Below, piece by piece: positions 63,101-64,000 of a DNA stretch of 64,000 bases. Below the pieces are notes generated by a model that was not told the DNA's origin, did no database searches, and saw nothing but the letters and a program-made list of their open reading frames with translations. This DNA comes from Phytopythium helicoides (Eukaryota > Oomycota > Peronosporomycetes > Pythiales > Pythiaceae). Each line of letters starts with the position of its first letter. Positions within the stretch are counted from its first letter, which is position 1. The translations under genes were made by a program, and so were the position numbers. The stretch is taken from positions 868,001-932,000 of the forward strand of contig JANFNE010000018.1 of the NCBI GenBank assembly GCA_024867545.1, read 5' to 3'.

Positions 63101-64000
63101 GCTACCTTCCTCAATTTCCTTGATCGTGGATCCCTTCTTACCGATGATCAGACTCAATACATGGTTATCACGGACCTCGCATACCCAGTGGCTACTCTGA
63201 AACACGTTGATGCTAGCGCGGAGTGCATCCTCCGCAGCCACGAGCTCGGACTTTGTTCCGGACAAGGTGATCGTTCTCTCCTTCTTTCCCACCTTGATGC
63301 GGGCATCACCGGCGTCACGGCGCAGCGCCTGTAGCTGTGCGGCCTTGTTGATCATCAGGAACTCGCAGTAGAATGCGAACATGGCATCACGGCGCTCAGC
63401 ATCTTCAACAGCGTCGATTGGAGCGGACGTCTCCCAACCAAACAGCTTCTTGTCAGCAGGAGTGTACGTGCGTTCGCGACGCTCGTGCTCGTCAATGAGA
63501 TCACGAACAAAGTCTTCCGCGCGCTGAACATTAGAAGGAGTGCCACAGATGCGAACCGAATTGGTGACGCGGTCGATGTCCACAAGTGCCTCCGTGTCCT
63601 GCATGAGTTGCGTGATCGTTTCGCCCTTCTTACCAATCAGTTTTGGCACAACTTCTTGGGGCAGCGGGATACTGATCGTCTTGGCGGTCAACTTCTTGAT
63701 CTCGCGCTCAAGCTCCGCAGCAACCGACGGTGACGCAATAACCGTCAGCACACCGTCTGCTTTGTTGATGTCGAGACGGTTGACTGGAAGCTTCTCCTGC
63801 AGCTCCTGCAGCTTCTTGGCTTGCTGGAACAGCAACAACTTGACCGCGTCTGGGTGCAGTCCAATCGAGTGCGAGCTCGCCAACGTGATGTTTTCAATCG
63901 CGCGCTTGGCACTCTTGACGTTGGCTGCCGCACTGGTCACCTTGATAGACTTCTTTCCCGTGCCGGACTCCTTTGACTCTTCTACCACGTCCATCATGGC
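60185..64000 (-). CDS. multi-KH-domain RNA-binding protein (vigilin-like), partial at right edge
   Basis: At least 1,271 codons, open to the window edge, stop at 60185. The first residues visible are the tail of another KH repeat, so the ATG near 63997 is not taken as the start. GxxG loops seen in order: LIGKKGETITQ, LIIGKKGSTIKE, a degenerate VLAGNKRAKVNE, VIGKKGETVAK, LIGKKGERIRA, LVGKNGETIQK and IIGKAGANIKA, with further degenerate repeats between (e.g. around 61600-62100). An acidic Lys/Glu insert lies in the second repeat (about 62985-63105). The C-terminus is Gln/Glu-rich, then NKNQRRRMRKRAENEKQ and a Thr/Val-rich tail. Vigilin/Scp160-type proteins bind mRNA on ER-associated polysomes. 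Confidence 0.93.
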   Translation of the reverse strand, partial: AMMDVVEESKESGTGKKSIKVTSAAANVKSAKRAIENITLASSHSIGLHPDAVKLLLFQQAKKLQELQEKLPVNRLDINKADGVLTVIASPSVAAELEREIKKLTAKTISIPLPQEVVPKLIGKKGETITQLMQDTEALVDIDRVTNSVRICGTPSNVQRAEDFVRDLIDEHERRERTYTPADKKLFGWETSAPIDAVEDAERRDAMFAFYCEFLMINKAAQLQALRRDAGDARIKVGKKERTITLSGTKSELVAAEDALRASINVFQSSHWVCEVRDNHVLSLIIGKKGSTIKEIEEGSTGKPKKSKKKDTEDETEAEGEAEKEDGEKEDSEKEEQTGFVRIDIQDPYVCVLGDNEAGIARARAHITSIIDKNQRSFFSTSPHLIPVLAGNKRAKVNEIEKSTNGECKVFLPSLFGGKSASDQPRQPAAGSTERVKISLTGTLTGIQEAKRQLQLLEDSHHVRYMPLDNDEVPTVIGKKGETVAKLEAETGVKLKVLRNGDSAESQESEGSSSAAELEMIGTNEQLDAVQKALDELLQTSNRRLLQLDAFATGCLIGKKGERIRALREEYPGASIDAFPARGNVRIKASTPEQLQECVDRVLRELRESSVVETVRIPTASSNATTVNFNTILKQNPAIAMRLQELEAEGGEGMKVSIQDDGKSARIRGPAMGVGPLKKFLDMLVTVMTVSNASTSSNAKDAQDTATALFVETIPLPSYSFASAFIDKSGALNENGTRICKQTGCELRITRQQAGSGSGLTMNDLVADGIIHIEGTRAASVYDAKARVENVLQFYYKECVAVIDDLPALMVPRLYEMLPTLREAKGGKKGKKQGPRRIFFSLPSPTSLRVFTDSEESTQQVAKLVKSEVAEWKHRHVVLPVESWLVPILVGKNGETIQKLSTESNGARLDLSAAPGGKSEGHGHNGGKPRTLTISARDDASVKLAVENVKKLLTHHRNLAVIVDVPAAKLDLALASVRKETGKGTNVQLYVIDSVEDENVRQVVLYSDKDDAERERLHEKLEHAVETSVIEKLILPGSASVPGSSIGASVIGAIIGKAGANIKALQREFPDVVIDIQRDGTPSIDLKGPSDQVERVKHVMNDKIVELVAKEEEFQEQRRQRYGYKEEEEETIKEPEKSNNKKAKANESANVASDENVQPNSASTSTFGRIPVGATPGMTGAGAIKLNKNQRRRMRKRAENEKQNNNVLSMLVGGDEASASSVTTTTTTVKSVGADGVTTTTTVTKTTKTSTAPGSESSGYYHSSSGYSLRL

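Overview
The window reads as nuclear DNA of an oomycete (Phytophthora/Pythium grade; the species cannot be fixed from sequence alone). Supporting signs are intron-poor, closely packed protein genes on both strands; short introns (mostly 59-82 bp) with GTRHGT-like donors and YAG acceptors; a RIB43A flagellar ribbon protein, expected in a zoospore-forming organism; ankyrin proteins of a type abundant in oomycetes; a single-domain SHAQKYF-like MYB factor; and membrane-anchored GH1 glucosidases. No rRNA, tRNA, CRISPR array or bacterial operon was found.

Layout. 1-2252: a large near-perfect palindrome (arms of about 0.95 kb around a 361-bp spacer) running off the left edge, so probably a fold-back element. 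2974-11764: three tandem GH1 beta-glucosidase copies on the minus strand; only the middle one (7436-9184) is uninterrupted. 12824-14906: mitochondrial ClpX. 16058-17603: a TKL-like kinase lacking the catalytic Asp. 17882-18385: a SAM-like protein. 18536-18952: eIF1A, divergent from a TMEM94-like P-type-ATPase-fold protein (19160-23631). 23751-24347: a hypothetical protein. 24765-28302: a tandem AAA+ ATPase. 28464-29203: proteasome beta1 (PSMB6-like), divergent from a polytopic membrane protein (29449-30462). 30526-31738: RIB43A. 32045-32560: a rearranged ankyrin-gene fragment. 32763-33849: a six-exon acyl-protein thioesterase. 36743-40018: two tandem OMA1-like M48 proteases. 40184-40777: a secreted protein. 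41091-43973: a TPR/acidic protein. 44090-45985: a lipoxygenase-family protein. 47632-49578: an ankyrin protein. 49724-51506: ALG1 in seven exons. 51722-52705: a MYB factor. 55050-55952: a membrane-anchored Tudor-like protein. 56047-56582 and 56711-60031: a divergent pair, small hypothetical and kinesin-like. 60185-64000: a multi-KH (vigilin-like) protein cut by the right edge.

A major caveat is reading-frame quality. Between about 12.8 and 31.7 kb almost every conserved gene is broken by single-base indels, including genes expected to be essential (ClpX, proteasome beta1). From 32.7 kb to the end, genes are nearly all clean through many phase-consistent exons. Consensus errors in one part of the assembly explain this better than mass pseudogenisation, so 'broken' genes here are annotated as real genes with suspected frameshifts. 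GH1 copies 1 and 3 may be true pseudogenes.

The genes do not form one pathway. They are mostly housekeeping (translation initiation, proteasome, N-glycosylation, mitochondrial proteostasis through ClpX and OMA1) interleaved with lineage-specific duplicated families. The most interesting biology is a set of enzyme-like proteins with altered catalytic motifs (kinase, kinesin-like, lipoxygenase, second AAA+ domain), the GH1 and OMA1 tandem duplications, and the palindrome at the left edge.
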